64,000 nt of DNA from Paenibacillus rhizophilus (GCF_003854965.1 NZ_RQPI01000008.1:152517-216516), one strand, 5' to 3'. Positions 17,534-27,762 are shown, counted from the first letter of the stretch. Notes: generated by a model from the sequence alone, not told the origin. Translations and numbers: made by a program.

Positions 17534-19378
17534 TTGTTTTATAAGCATCGTCTATCCGTTTTAATTGTTTTGGATTCGTTTATTGTGCTGACGGCTATAT
17601 TTGCAAGCAGCTTTCTGGTTAACGCTTCTCTTAATGTATTTACATATCCGGTGATTATCAGTTCGGTCACATTACTCCTCAGTCATCACATCTTCGCTTT
17701 TGTGTACCATCTCTATCGCAAAGCCTGGAAGTATGCGGGCGTTGAAGAAAGCCTCCTCATTGCGAAAGTGGTGTCTTTCTCCATGCTGGCGGCGGCCACC
17801 GTGCAATTCGTCTTCTCGTTTGACGTTCAATACCGGCTGCTGCTGGTAACCTGGCTGCTTCATATGATGCTGATCGGCGGGTCGCGTTTTTGCTGGAGGG
17901 TACTCAGGACCGCTCATGCGAAGCAGGAGACGAGCAGCGCGACGGACGGCGCCAAACGGACGCTGATCATCGGCGCGGGCTCGGCCGGAACAATGGTTGC
18001 AAGGCAGCTGCTGTCCGGATCAGACAAGGAACTGAAGCCGGTCGCTTTTGTCGACGATCATTTGAGCAAGCTTGGTCTTGATATTATGGGGATTCCCGTT
18101 GCCGGCAGAATCAAAGATATTGAATATCTGGCCGGGCGGTATAAGGTTGACCATATTGTCATCGCCATTCCTTCACTGCCCAAAGACCGGCTAAAGGCAA
18201 TCTGCGAAGAATGCGCCAAGACCTCAGCCAAGACCCAGACGATTCCAATGCTTGAGGACATAGCGAGCGGCAAAGTGGCGGTCAGCCAATTCCGGGACGT
18301 TCAGGTTGAGGATCTGCTTGGCAGAGAACCGGTGCGGCTTGATCTTGACAGCATTTCGGGATATGTAACGGGCAAGGTCGTTCTCGTCACGGGAGCGGGC
18401 GGCTCCATCGGCTCGGAGGTATGCAGGCAAATCTCCAGATTCCGGCCCAAAAAGCTGGTGCTGCTCGGTCATGGAGAGAACAGCATCTATACGATTGAAA
18501 TCGAGCTTAAAGCGATGTTCCGGGACTCGGGCATTCAATTCTATACCGAGATCGCGGATTTGCAGGATGAGAGCAAAATTATCAGCTTGATGAAATTTCA
18601 TCATCCGGATGTTGTCTATCACGCCGCTGCCCACAAGCATGTGCCGCTGATGCAGCGCAATCCCGAGGAAGCGGTCAAGAATAACATTATCGGCACGATG
18701 AATGTCGCGCAGGCCGCAAGCCTGTCGGGAGTGGGAACGTTTGTCATGATCTCGACGGACAAAGCGGTAAATCCGACCAGCGTCATGGGTTCGACCAAAC
18801 GGATCGCCGAAATGATCATTCAGCATATGGACCGGTTCAGCGCAACCCAATTTGTCGCCGTCCGCTTCGGCAATGTGCTGGGCAGCCGCGGCAGCGTGAT
18901 CCCGCTGTTCCGGAACCAAATTGAACAGGGCGGACCGGTGACCGTTACTCATCCCGATATGGTCCGGTATTTCATGACGATTCCCGAAGCGTCGCGGCTA
19001 GTCATTCAGGCGGGTGCTCTGGCGCGCGGGGGAGAAATTTTCGTGCTGGATATGGGCGATCCGGTCAAAATTGTCGATTTGGCCAAAAATCTGATCCGTA
19101 TGTCGGGATACTCCATCGAGGAGATCGGCATTGAGTTCACCGGCATGAGACCGGGAGAGAAGCTGTATGAAGAGCTGCTGAGGGATACGGAAGTTCATGA
19201 TGGGCAGGTCTATCCCAAGATTTACGTCGGCAAGTCATACGAGGTGAACTTTGAATCCATCAATCACCTGCTCAAGGTCTATGATTCGCTGTCCATCGAA
19301 GAACTGAGAAGCCTGCTGCTAGATATTGCCAACAACCGGATTGAAAAGGTGCCTCTTATGAAAGCAACGGTCGTCTAG
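17534..19378 (+). CDS. epsC: Nucleotide-sugar 4,6-dehydratase, membrane-bound (EpsC-like)
   Basis: The 614-aa protein has four N-terminal membrane segments (about 1-110), a CoA-binding-like Rossmann domain (GAGSAGTMVARQL near 153) and a C-terminal SDR domain with GAGGSIGSE near 288 and TDKAVNPTSVMGSTKR further on. This is the CapD/PglF/EpsC layout. The enzyme converts UDP-GlcNAc to a 4-keto-6-deoxy sugar, which the EpsN-like aminotransferase downstream and the EpsM-like acetyltransferase could turn into UDP-bacillosamine-type sugar. Start is TTG 17534 with AAGGGGTGA ahead. It is third in the eps operon. Confidence 0.9.
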   Translation: MFYKHRLSVLIVLDSFIVLTAIFASSFLVNASLNVFTYPVIISSVTLLLSHHIFAFVYHLYRKAWKYAGVEESLLIAKVVSFSMLAAATVQFVFSFDVQYRLLLVTWLLHMMLIGGSRFCWRVLRTAHAKQETSSATDGAKRTLIIGAGSAGTMVARQLLSGSDKELKPVAFVDDHLSKLGLDIMGIPVAGRIKDIEYLAGRYKVDHIVIAIPSLPKDRLKAICEECAKTSAKTQTIPMLEDIASGKVAVSQFRDVQVEDLLGREPVRLDLDSISGYVTGKVVLVTGAGGSIGSEVCRQISRFRPKKLVLLGHGENSIYTIEIELKAMFRDSGIQFYTEIADLQDESKIISLMKFHHPDVVYHAAAHKHVPLMQRNPEEAVKNNIIGTMNVAQAASLSGVGTFVMISTDKAVNPTSVMGSTKRIAEMIIQHMDRFSATQFVAVRFGNVLGSRGSVIPLFRNQIEQGGPVTVTHPDMVRYFMTIPEASRLVIQAGALARGGEIFVLDMGDPVKIVDLAKNLIRMSGYSIEEIGIEFTGMRPGEKLYEELLRDTEVHDGQVYPKIYVGKSYEVNFESINHLLKVYDSLSIEELRSLLLDIANNRIEKVPLMKATVV

Positions 19379-19402
19379 ACGCCAAGGAAAGGAAGGCCGC
19401 CC

Positions 19403-20578
19403 ATGTCCCGAAAAGTGTTGTTTTGCGCAACCGTCGACTTTCATTTCAGAGCCTTTCATCTGCCTGTACTGGAATGGTTTAAAGAGCGAGGCTGGGAAGT
19501 TCATATCGCGGCACGCGGAGAACTCGATCTGCCTTCTGTCGACAGGAAATTCAATATCTCCATTGAACGGTCGCCGCTGCGCAGCGGGAATTGGGCGGCT
19601 TACCGACAGCTGAAGGATATTATGAAGCGCAACGACTATGACATTATTCATGCGCATACGCCGATGGGCGGTGTTCTTGCCCGGCTGGCCGCGGCCGGCT
19701 CACGCAAGAAGGGAACCCGGATGCTGTACACTGCCCACGGTTTTCATTTCTGCCAAGGCTCTTCGCTTGCGAGCTGGCTGCTCTATTATCCCATCGAGAA
19801 AGGTCTTTCACGGCTGACGGATTGTTTGATTACCATCAACGATGAAGATTACCGTCTGGCCGTCAATCGGGGGTTTAAAGCCGGGCAGATTGAACATGTG
19901 CACGGCGTGGGCGTGGATACGGACAAATTCAAGCCTGCTGGGCCCGCTGAAAAAGCACGGCTACGGCAGCAGTCTATATACGGAACGGAGGAGGTGCTGA
20001 TGTTCTATGCCGGGGAGTTCAACGGCAACAAGAATCATCAGCTGCTCATCCGCGCTTTGGCCCGGATCAAAGATCAAGGAGCCGGAATCAAGCTGCTGCT
20101 CGCGGGGGACGGTCCGCTTCAGGAGCAGTGCCGCCTGCTGGCATCGGAGCTTGGGGTCGCGGGCCAGGTGGATTTTCTCGGCTACCGGAAAGATATTGAC
20201 CGGCTGCTGCCCTTGTGCGACGCGGCGGTTTCGTCAAGCCTGCGGGAGGGGCTGCCGGTCAATATTATGGAGGCGATGGCCTGCGGCCTTCCCGTTATCG
20301 CCACAAGAAACCGGGGGCATGCGGAGCTTGTGAAGCCCGGGGAAAATGGATATCTTGTTGAACCCGGAACCGGGCAAGAAGAGCGGATGGCCGGATATAT
20401 GCTTGAGCTTAGCCGGTCCTCCGAACTGCGGAGCAAGATGGGGAAGAAGAGTTTGGAGCTTGTCCAAACGTATAATTTGACGTCGGTCGTCAAGGAGCTT
20501 GGCTCCATCTACATAGGGCATATGCGGGAGGAGGAGAGCTATGAAGCCGGAAATCAGCATTATCATGCCCATATATAA
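19403..20578 (+). CDS. epsD: Glycosyltransferase family 4 (EpsD-like)
   Basis: This 391-aa GT-B enzyme has an N-terminal acceptor domain with DIIHAHTPMGG, and a C-terminal nucleotide-sugar domain with the EX7E motif in SSLREGLPVNIMEAMACGLP. It transfers a sugar to the lipid-linked repeat unit in the cytoplasm. A stop 24 bp upstream and an overlap of 38 bp with the following gene place it firmly inside the operon. The sugar donor cannot be read from the sequence. Confidence 0.85.
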   Translation: MSRKVLFCATVDFHFRAFHLPVLEWFKERGWEVHIAARGELDLPSVDRKFNISIERSPLRSGNWAAYRQLKDIMKRNDYDIIHAHTPMGGVLARLAAAGSRKKGTRMLYTAHGFHFCQGSSLASWLLYYPIEKGLSRLTDCLITINDEDYRLAVNRGFKAGQIEHVHGVGVDTDKFKPAGPAEKARLRQQSIYGTEEVLMFYAGEFNGNKNHQLLIRALARIKDQGAGIKLLLAGDGPLQEQCRLLASELGVAGQVDFLGYRKDIDRLLPLCDAAVSSSLREGLPVNIMEAMACGLPVIATRNRGHAELVKPGENGYLVEPGTGQEERMAGYMLELSRSSELRSKMGKKSLELVQTYNLTSVVKELGSIYIGHMREEESYEAGNQHYHAHI

Positions 20579-21728
20579 TATGGAAGCCTATTTGCAGCGT
20601 TCTCTGGACAGCCTGTTGAACCAAACCTTCGGCAATCTGGAGATTATCGCGGTTAATGACGGATCGACGGACGGTAGCCTCTCCATCCTCCGGCAATATG
20701 CCGGCCGGGACGACCGCATCATCCCGATCAACCGGAACAACGGCGGCGTATCTTCTGCCCGTAATGAAGGCATCAGAAACGCAAGAGGAAGGTACATCGC
20801 CTTTGTCGATCCGGATGATTGGGTGAAGCGCGATATGTTCATGGAGATGCGCGAAGCGGCGGAGCGGGAAGAGGCGGATATCGTCATGTGCACGTATATG
20901 CGCGAATTCGGCACGCACGCGAAAGAGAAAGTCTTCCCGCTTCCAGACATGAAAATATACCGTCACCAAGAGGTGCAGGACCGGATTACAAGACGGCTGT
21001 TTGGTCCGCTGAGAGAGGAATTGGCGGAGCCCGATTATCTGGACGCCTGGGGGACCGTGTGGGGCAAGCTGTACCGGGCGGATTTAATCAAGAGGGCGGC
21101 AGCCTCTTTTATCGACCTGGAAACGATCGGAACCAACGAGGATTCGCTCTTCAACATCCATGTATGCCACCATGCCCGTTCCTTCGTCTTTCTGGGCCGC
21201 CCGTTCTATCATTACTGGAAGGCCAACACTTCATCTATCACCTCACGCCACAATCCCTTGTTGGAGAGCAAATTCAATAATCTGTACGGCCACATGAAAT
21301 CTTATATCCGGGAGCGCGGGCTGCCCGAGGAATATACGGCGGCGCTGCATAACCGGATTTGCGTCAATACCTTGGGGCTCGGACTCAATATCATAAGCGA
21401 GGATTATAAGGCGTCGGCATTCACCAAAATCAAGGAGATCCGAGCGCTTGTTGTAAGGCCCGAGGTGGCATCCTGTTTCGCCGGATTTGAACTGCAATAC
21501 TGCACCGGGGCCTGGAAGATATTCTTCCTGCTGGGCAAATGGAAAATGGCTGCAGGGATGTATTTCATGCTGAACGTAATCAACCGATTGCGAATGAGGA
21601 AGACGGGAGGTGTGGACAATGGAGCCCGTTCGAATTCTGCAGGTCGTCACCGTCATGAACAGGGGCGGACTGGAAACGATGCTCATGAACTATTATCGCC
21701 AGATGGACCGCGCCGACATTCAGTTTGA
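20541..21728 (+). CDS. Glycosyltransferase family 2
   Basis: The 395-aa GT-A enzyme begins with the family pattern SIIMPIYNMEAYL, then NDGSTDGS near residue 37 and the metal-binding FVDPDDW near 91. It transfers a sugar during repeat-unit assembly. It occupies the epsE position, but I see no specific feature of the flagellar-clutch EpsE. The reading frame continues 110 bp into the next gene, giving a low-complexity Gly/Arg/His tail after about residue 355; a lost stop codon is likely. The start overlaps the EpsD-like gene by 38 bp, with GGAGGAG ahead. Confidence 0.83.
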   Translation: MKPEISIIMPIYNMEAYLQRSLDSLLNQTFGNLEIIAVNDGSTDGSLSILRQYAGRDDRIIPINRNNGGVSSARNEGIRNARGRYIAFVDPDDWVKRDMFMEMREAAEREEADIVMCTYMREFGTHAKEKVFPLPDMKIYRHQEVQDRITRRLFGPLREELAEPDYLDAWGTVWGKLYRADLIKRAAASFIDLETIGTNEDSLFNIHVCHHARSFVFLGRPFYHYWKANTSSITSRHNPLLESKFNNLYGHMKSYIRERGLPEEYTAALHNRICVNTLGLGLNIISEDYKASAFTKIKEIRALVVRPEVASCFAGFELQYCTGAWKIFFLLGKWKMAAGMYFMLNVINRLRMRKTGGVDNGARSNSAGRHRHEQGRTGNDAHELLSPDGPRRHSV

Positions 21729-22743
21729 TTTTATGGTGCACAGGCCGGAAAGGGGACACTATGACGATGAAATCGAGTCGATGGGCGGTGTCATCTATCG
21801 AATGCCGCCAATCAAACCGGGGAATTACCGGCTGTATTTCAATAAACTGACGGAGTTCTTTCATGCGCATCGCGAATACAGGGTGGTCCATTCCCATATC
21901 AACGAGAACAGCAGCTTTGTTCTTAGGGAGGCCAAAAGAGCCGGTATTCCGTGCCGGATTGCGCACAGCCACCTCAGCGATCTAAGGCTGGACCTGAAAT
22001 TTCCTTTCCGCGTATACGCCAAATATGTGATGAAGGATAATCCCAACCGGTATTTTGCCTGCTCGAAGAACGCGGGACGCTGGCTGTTCGGCAGAGAGAT
22101 TGAGGAACGGAACTCTCTCGTTGTGATGAATAACGCGGTCAACCTTCGGGAGTTTGCCTTTGACCCCGCCGTACGCGAGAAGGTCAGGAGCGAGTTTCAG
22201 GCGGGCGAACGTTTGGTTATCGGCCATGTCGGCCGGTTCAACGAGCAGAAGAACCACTCGTTCCTGATTGACATCTTTTACAACGTTTACCAGAGGAACC
22301 GCAATGTGCTCCTGGTTCTGGTCGGAGAGGGATATCTGGAGCCGGCGATCAGGCAAAAAGTCGAACAGCTCGGATTAAAGGATCATGTCGCCTTTCTGGG
22401 TGTCCGTTCCGATATCCCGCGGCTGATGCAGGGCATGGACTTGTTCCTGTTCCCGTCCTTGTTCGAAGGGCTGCCTGTCGTTCTGGTGGAAGCGCAGGCG
22501 GCGGGACTAAGATGCATGGCTTCAAGCTCGATCACCCCGGAGTCGGATTTAACGGGCAGGGTGCGGTTCATCGGTCTTCAGGAGCCGGCCGACCTTTGGG
22601 CGCGGGAGATTCTGGACAGTTCCTGTGAGCGTGCGGATACATCGGAGCAGCTGCGCGAAAGCGGATATGACTCCGCGAAGACCGCAGAGTGGCTGGCCTC
22701 TTTTTACCATACGGAATGTCAGCCGATTCTTAATCAGAGGTGA
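21619..22743 (+). CDS. epsF: Glycosyltransferase family 4 (EpsF-like)
   Basis: The 374-aa GT4 starts with RILQVVTVMNRGGLETMLMN, the hallmark of EpsF-type enzymes, and has QFDFMVH shortly after. The C-terminal domain has GHVGRFNEQKNH and the EX7E motif in SLFEGLPVVLVEAQAAGL. Start: ATG 21619 with GGGAGG eight bases ahead; the frame from 21610 is less likely. The last codon run meets the next gene with a 5-bp gap. It adds a sugar to the lipid-linked exopolysaccharide unit. Confidence 0.86.
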   Translation: MEPVRILQVVTVMNRGGLETMLMNYYRQMDRADIQFDFMVHRPERGHYDDEIESMGGVIYRMPPIKPGNYRLYFNKLTEFFHAHREYRVVHSHINENSSFVLREAKRAGIPCRIAHSHLSDLRLDLKFPFRVYAKYVMKDNPNRYFACSKNAGRWLFGREIEERNSLVVMNNAVNLREFAFDPAVREKVRSEFQAGERLVIGHVGRFNEQKNHSFLIDIFYNVYQRNRNVLLVLVGEGYLEPAIRQKVEQLGLKDHVAFLGVRSDIPRLMQGMDLFLFPSLFEGLPVVLVEAQAAGLRCMASSSITPESDLTGRVRFIGLQEPADLWAREILDSSCERADTSEQLRESGYDSAKTAEWLASFYHTECQPILNQR

Positions 22744-22748
22744 GCAAA

Positions 22749-23696
22749 ATGGCCCCAACGCTTACGGTCTTTACCCCGACCTACAATAGAGCGCATACGC
22801 TGCATTTATGCTATCAGAGCCTGATCAGGCAGTCCTGCGGCGATTTTGTCTGGCTGATTATCGACGACGGCTCGACGGACCAGACCCGGGAACTGGTGGA
22901 GGGCTGGATACGCGAGGGCAGGGTGCCCATCCGTTACCACTACCAGGACAATCAGGGAATGCATGGCGCGCATAACGCCGCCTATGAACGGATCGATACG
23001 GAGCTTAACGTTTGTATCGACTCCGACGATTATTTGGCCGATGACGCCGTGGACAAAATCATTTCCTTCTGGAGGAAGCATGGAAGCGGGGAATATGCCG
23101 GCATCGTGGGCCTTGACGCCTCGCCTGACGGAGAGGTTATCGGAACGAAAATGCCGGAGAAGCTGAAGGCGTCGACCCTGAGCGGCCTGTATGCCAAGTG
23201 GAAGGTCAAGGGCGACAAGAAGCTGGTATATCGCACGCGGGTGACAAGCGGCGTTCCGCCATACCCGATTTATCAGGGCGAGCGGTATGTTCCGCTCTCG
23301 TATAAATACTTGCTGATCGATCAGCAGCTTCCGCTGCTGGTTATGAACGAGGTGCTGTGCCATGTGGAATACCGAACCGACGGCTCGAGCCTGAACATGC
23401 TTAACCAATACCGCAGAAACCCGCAGGGCTTCGCTTTTTTTCGGAAAGTGGCGATGCAGTATGCGCCGTCGTTTAAAGAACGGTTCCGCGAAGCCGTTCA
23501 TTATGTGTCCAGCAGCCTGATCATGGGGAACCGCCAGTTTGTTGCGGAGTCGCCCCGCAAGGGGATGACGCTGCTGGCGTCTCCGCTCGGAATCTTGCTG
23601 TACTTGTACATCCGGCGGACGCAGCGTTCCGCGCCGGTCTCCGCGCCGGAAACGCCGAATCCGGCCAGGCTGGTGCAGGAGAGTGACGCGCAATGA
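22749..23696 (+). CDS. Glycosyltransferase family 2
   Basis: This 315-aa GT-A enzyme has TVFTPTYNRAHTL at the start, DDGSTDQTRELV near residue 40 and the metal-binding CIDSDDYL near 94. The C-terminus contains a short hydrophobic stretch (LLASPLGILLYLYIRR) that may associate with the membrane. ATG 22749 follows AGAGGTGA with five-base spacing. It overlaps the EpsG-like gene by 4 bp. A closely similar enzyme type occurs at 38216 in the second operon. Confidence 0.83.
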   Translation: MAPTLTVFTPTYNRAHTLHLCYQSLIRQSCGDFVWLIIDDGSTDQTRELVEGWIREGRVPIRYHYQDNQGMHGAHNAAYERIDTELNVCIDSDDYLADDAVDKIISFWRKHGSGEYAGIVGLDASPDGEVIGTKMPEKLKASTLSGLYAKWKVKGDKKLVYRTRVTSGVPPYPIYQGERYVPLSYKYLLIDQQLPLLVMNEVLCHVEYRTDGSSLNMLNQYRRNPQGFAFFRKVAMQYAPSFKERFREAVHYVSSSLIMGNRQFVAESPRKGMTLLASPLGILLYLYIRRTQRSAPVSAPETPNPARLVQESDAQ

Positions 23697-24766
23697 CCGT
23701 GTTATGGATTCACTTGGCATTTGCTTATCTGTTCTCGCTATCGGCCAGGTATTTCTCCACCCCGGTTGCGGCGCTTCCTGTAAACGTCAGACCGAATCGT
23801 CTTCTGTTCTTCCTGACAGCGTTATGGTTCTGCCTCATTTCCGGGCTGAGAAAAAATATCGGAGACACGGAAACGTATATCCACACCTTTCGCACAGCTG
23901 ATTTCACCTGGGAGTATATTTGGAAGACCGGCGATATAGGGTTCAATATTTTTCAAAAGATCTTGAAGATGTATACAGGCAACCCGCAGTATATGATTCT
24001 GATTACGGCGTTTGTCACCAACATGCTCATTATTATGGTGCTGTATAAATATGCCCGGCTGTTCGAGCTTGGCGTATTTATCTATATCACTTCCGGCTCG
24101 TTTATTGTCTCGATGAACGGAATTCGGCAGTTTCTGGCGGCTTCGATCGTTTTCGCCGCGACGAAATATCTTTTTGAAGGCAACTGGAAGAGGTATATCC
24201 CGGTAGTGCTGTTCGCCTCTTTGTTTCATCAAAGCGCCCTGGTCCTTATTCCAATCTATTTCATCGTCCGCAGAAAGGCCTGGACCGTATCGACCCTGCT
24301 GCTGCTGGGAGTCGCGGTTATCATCGTCTTCGGCTTCAACCAATTTTCGGAGCTGTTGTTCTCGGCGATCAAGGATACGAACTATGGCAAGTATGAGACG
24401 TTCTCGGAGGGGGGCGCCAATATGCTGCGGGTGGCCTTTTACGGATTCCCGCTGGCTGTCGCTTATCTCGGCAGGCAGAAGCTGAGCGCAATCTTCTCCG
24501 ATATCGATGTGATCGTGAATATGGCTTTGATCGGCTTTGTATTGATGCTCGTTTCTACCCAGAACTGGATTTTTGCAAGACTGGCGATCTATTTCAACCT
24601 TTATCAGATTTTGCTTGTGGCGTGGATTGTGAAAGCGTTCCGGAAGAAGGATCAGAAGCTGGTCTACATGATTGTGCTGGGTGTGTACCTTGTCTATTTC
24701 TTTTATGAAAATGTGCTCACTCTCGGCATCGAATATCGAAGCAATTTCATTACTTGGTTCAATTAA
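23693..24766 (+). CDS. epsG: Exopolysaccharide polymerase, EpsG family
   Basis: The 357-aa integral membrane protein has about ten segments and the EpsG family signature near its start: a GLRKNIGDTETYIHTF string (near residue 53) after a helix. EpsG proteins are thought to polymerise repeat units at the outer face of the membrane (Wzy role). It overlaps the upstream glycosyltransferase by 4 bp and is followed 12 bp later by the GT32 gene. Confidence 0.88.
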   Translation: MTVLWIHLAFAYLFSLSARYFSTPVAALPVNVRPNRLLFFLTALWFCLISGLRKNIGDTETYIHTFRTADFTWEYIWKTGDIGFNIFQKILKMYTGNPQYMILITAFVTNMLIIMVLYKYARLFELGVFIYITSGSFIVSMNGIRQFLAASIVFAATKYLFEGNWKRYIPVVLFASLFHQSALVLIPIYFIVRRKAWTVSTLLLLGVAVIIVFGFNQFSELLFSAIKDTNYGKYETFSEGGANMLRVAFYGFPLAVAYLGRQKLSAIFSDIDVIVNMALIGFVLMLVSTQNWIFARLAIYFNLYQILLVAWIVKAFRKKDQKLVYMIVLGVYLVYFFYENVLTLGIEYRSNFITWFN

Positions 24767-24778
24767 GGAGGCAGCCGG

Positions 24779-25522
24779 ATGAATTCTTCGGAGAGGATCC
24801 CCAGGGTTGTCCATTATTGCTGGTTTGGCCGCGGCGAGAAGCCGGGAAAGCTGCAGAAGTGCATCAAAAGCTGGCATAAGCACCTGCCTGAATTTCAATT
24901 CGTGGAATGGAACGAGGACAACTTCGATGTGACGGTTAACCGGTATGTACAGGAAGCCTACGAACAGCGGAAATATGCTTTTGTCAGTGACTATGCCCGG
25001 CTGCACGCCTTATATAGTCAGGGCGGAATCTACATGGACACGGATGTTGAGGTCATCAGACCGCTGGACCGTTTTCTGGAGCTGGAGGCTTTTTCCGGAT
25101 TCGAGGATGGGCATTTTCTGCAATCCGGCACGATGGGGGCGGTCGCCGGTCACCCCTGGATCAAGGAACTTCTGGATTATTACGAAAACCGGAGCTTTCT
25201 TCTGCCGGACGGCTCGCCCGATACGACAACGAACACCGCGGTGATCAGCGAGATATGTATGCGGCACGGTCTGGAGCTTAACGGGCAGTATCAGGTGACG
25301 GAGAACGGCGTAAGCTTTTTTCCCCGGACTTACTTCAGCCCTTACGACTACATAAACGGCGGTAGCTATCTGACCGGGGAGAGCTATACGATTCATCATT
25401 TCGCGCAGTCCTGGCTGCCGCTTCACGTCAGGATCAGGAGCGGCGTGAAGCGGACGGTCAGCCGTGTGGTGGGTCCAAATAATATTGCGAGAATGCGAAA
25501 GCTATTCTCCCAGGGGTCGTGA
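24779..25522 (+). CDS. Glycosyltransferase family 32 (capsule-type)
   Basis: The 247-aa enzyme shows the GT32 pattern: [11 protein letters not shown] at the start, [18 protein letters not shown] near residue 65 and the DXD-containing MDTDVEV near 82. It transfers a hexose (often galactose or mannose) using a divalent metal. GGAGG lies nine bases ahead of ATG 24779, and the stop overlaps the next gene by 4 bp. It is part of the eps operon; B. subtilis eps has no GT32, so the repeat unit differs. Confidence 0.86.
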   Translation: MNSSERIPRVVHYCWFGRGEKPGKLQKCIKSWHKHLPEFQFVEWNEDNFDVTVNRYVQEAYEQRKYAFVSDYARLHALYSQGGIYMDTDVEVIRPLDRFLELEAFSGFEDGHFLQSGTMGAVAGHPWIKELLDYYENRSFLLPDGSPDTTTNTAVISEICMRHGLELNGQYQVTENGVSFFPRTYFSPYDYINGGSYLTGESYTIHHFAQSWLPLHVRIRSGVKRTVSRVVGPNNIARMRKLFSQGS

Positions 25523-26142
25523 ATATCATGAAAAGATGGTTTGATCTAGCCGTGTCGCTGCCGGTATTGCTCCTGTTCTCTCCCGTTATCGCGGCGACGG
25601 CGCTGCTGGTCCGTCTGAAGCTTGGCTCGCCGGTTCTGTTCAAACAGCAGAGGCCCGGGCTGCATGGCCATCCGTTCGATGTCTATAAATTCAGGACGAT
25701 GACGGATGAGCGGGATAATTCGGGACAGCTTTTGTCCGACCATATCCGCCTTACGCCGTTCGGACAGTTTCTCCGGAAATACAGCCTTGACGAGCTTCCC
25801 CAGTTGTGGAATGTGGTCAAAGGAGATATAAGCCTGGTCGGCCCGAGGCCGCTGCTTATGGACTATCTGCCGCTGTATACGGAAGAGCAGGGCAGACGTC
25901 ATCTGGTCAAACCGGGGATAACCGGCTGGGCCCAGGTGAACGGACGCAACGCGATTTCCTGGGAAGAGAAATTCAAGCTGGATACATGGTATGTCGATCA
26001 CTGGAGCTTCGCTCTGGATCTGAAAATTTTGGTGTTGACCTTGCTCAAAGTAGTCAAATCGGAAGGCATCAGCAGCGGAAATCACGTGACCATGCCTGTA
26101 TTTCAGGGAGGCGTGAACAAAGAAGAAGGAGGTCGAGGTTGA
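25519..26142 (+). CDS. epsL: Undecaprenyl-phosphate sugar phosphotransferase (EpsL-like)
   Basis: This 207-aa initiating transferase is called from the single N-terminal helix ([20 protein letters not shown]) and the motifs [20 protein letters not shown] and [13 protein letters not shown]. It transfers a sugar-1-phosphate, often a diNAcBac-type sugar in this subgroup, to undecaprenyl phosphate and starts repeat-unit synthesis. It is flanked by aminotransferase and dehydratase genes of the same pathway. GTG 25519 or ATG 25528 could be the start. Confidence 0.9.
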   Translation: MNIMKRWFDLAVSLPVLLLFSPVIAATALLVRLKLGSPVLFKQQRPGLHGHPFDVYKFRTMTDERDNSGQLLSDHIRLTPFGQFLRKYSLDELPQLWNVVKGDISLVGPRPLLMDYLPLYTEEQGRRHLVKPGITGWAQVNGRNAISWEEKFKLDTWYVDHWSFALDLKILVLTLLKVVKSEGISSGNHVTMPVFQGGVNKEEGGRG

Positions 26143-27311
26143 TGATGATGGCAAAAGAACGGATATTTCTGTCCCCGCCCCATATGAGCGGCCGGGAGCA
26201 ATTTTATATCGATGAAGCGTTCGAGACGAACTGGATTGCCCCGCTCGGGCCCAATGTCGACGCCTTTGAAAGGGAGATTGCCGAATATACCGGCGCCCTC
26301 GGAGCGGCTGCGCTGAGCTCGGGTACGGCCGCCATTCATATCGCGCTCTCCCTGCTTAATATCGGACCCGGGGACCGGGTGTTCTGCTCAAGCTTTACTT
26401 TCATAGCGAGCGCCAATCCCGTGCGTTATGTCGGGGCCGAGCCGGTCTTCATCGATTCCGAGCCGCAGACCTGGAACATGTCGCCCGAAGCGCTGGAAAG
26501 GGCCTTTGAGGACGCCGATCGGGAGGGCCGTTTGCCCAAGGCGGTCATCGTTGTTCATTTGTACGGGCAGAGCGCCAAGATGAACGAAATCCTGGCCGTA
26601 TGCAACCGGTATGAGGTGCCGGTGATCGAGGATGCCGCGGAATCGCTGGGCTCCACCTATGAAGGCAAGGCGAGCGGCACGCTCGGCAAGTTCGGCATAT
26701 ACTCGTTCAACGGCAATAAAATCATTACGACTTCCGGCGGAGGCATGATCGTTTCCGATGACGAAGAAGCGTTAAGCAGAGCACGCTTCCTGGCTACACA
26801 GGCGAGAGACCAGGCGCCGCATTACCAGCACAGCGTCACGGGATATAATTACAGGCTCAGCAATCTTCTCGCGGGAGTGGGCCGGGCCCAGCTTCAGGTT
26901 CTGGAAGAGCGGATGAAGGCCAGAAGAACGATATTCGAGAACTACCGGGCGGCTTTCGGTGAACTGAAGGGCATCGAGTTCATGCCGGAACTGCCGAATA
27001 CGCGTTCCAACCGGTGGCTGACCGCCCTTACCATTGACGAAGAGGAAGCCGCGGTCAAAATAAGCGATTTGCTTCAAGCGCTTGCCGCCGATAATATCGA
27101 AGCCAGACCGTTGTGGAAGCCGCTCCATCTTCAGCCGGTGTTCGAAGGCTCGCGCTTTTATCCGCACAGCGAGACGTTAAGCGTATCCGAGCGGCTGTTC
27201 CAGTCCGGAATTTGTCTTCCTTCCGGCTCGAGCTTAAGCCTGGATCAGCAGCAGCGGGTGATTGACTGCATTCGGCGCTCGCTGGGGAAGGTGGCGAACC
27301 CTGCCCGTTAG
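26142..27311 (+). CDS. epsN: Nucleotide-sugar aminotransferase (EpsN-like, DegT/DnrJ family)
   Basis: The 389-aa PLP enzyme has the family layout: NWIAPLGPNVDAFE at the start, GTAAIHIALSLL near residue 60, EDAAESLGSTYEGK near 163 and the PLP lysine in YSFNGNKIITTSGGGM near 190. It would aminate the keto-sugar made by the EpsC-like enzyme. Start: ATG 26142 with AGGAGG nine bases ahead; the stop of the preceding gene shares its A. It is the last gene of the eps operon on this strand. Confidence 0.9.
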   Translation: MMMAKERIFLSPPHMSGREQFYIDEAFETNWIAPLGPNVDAFEREIAEYTGALGAAALSSGTAAIHIALSLLNIGPGDRVFCSSFTFIASANPVRYVGAEPVFIDSEPQTWNMSPEALERAFEDADREGRLPKAVIVVHLYGQSAKMNEILAVCNRYEVPVIEDAAESLGSTYEGKASGTLGKFGIYSFNGNKIITTSGGGMIVSDDEEALSRARFLATQARDQAPHYQHSVTGYNYRLSNLLAGVGRAQLQVLEERMKARRTIFENYRAAFGELKGIEFMPELPNTRSNRWLTALTIDEEEAAVKISDLLQALAADNIEARPLWKPLHLQPVFEGSRFYPHSETLSVSERLFQSGICLPSGSSLSLDQQQRVIDCIRRSLGKVANPAR

Positions 27312-27443
27312 GCGCCCGGACTTCCGGCCGGTTCCCGCTGTTCGCGAATCCGGAACCGGCTGAATCGGGAACTTGCATGGATTACCGCCGTGACCGGAGC
27401 ATTTGGCCAACATGTGGTTCGGCACGAGCTGCAGTGAGGCGAT

Positions 27444-27489
27444 GAACCAAACGAACCCAACGAACCAAACGAACCCAAACGAACCAAAT
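27444..27489. repeat. Short tandem array, 9-10 bp units
   Basis: Five consecutive units of the form GAACCAAAC / GAACCCAAC lie behind the epsN-like gene. Length variation by slippage is likely; no function is apparent. Confidence 0.8.
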
Positions 27490-27762
27490 AATTCAAAAAC
27501 CTGAAATTGTACATCTTTTGTCGGACTTGGAGCTTTCACTGGATGGGATGCCTACAAAAATACAGTTATTTCCGGTTCAACTCTCCAATTCAGCCGGAAA
27601 ATCCTGAAATTCCTGCGCCATAGCCGGTTTTTCCCGCTAACTCTCGTTTCTGCTCGAAAAAACCTGCACTTTCGCCGTTTTGCAACAGGAGACCTAAACT
27701 AATCCGTAACCAACGGGATCCTTGCGGTGGGGCCCCCAACGGGAACTTGAGGCTCGGCCGCC

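Noticed and set aside
23822..25006. 394-codon minus-strand frame across the epsG and GT32 genes
   Set aside because: Antisense to two well-supported eps genes; composition rich in His/Gln/Arg and no domain.
27234..27539. Minus-strand frame with Phe/Gly/Trp repeats
   Set aside because: It is the translation of the GAACCAAAC tandem array plus the 3' end of the aminotransferase gene in antisense.
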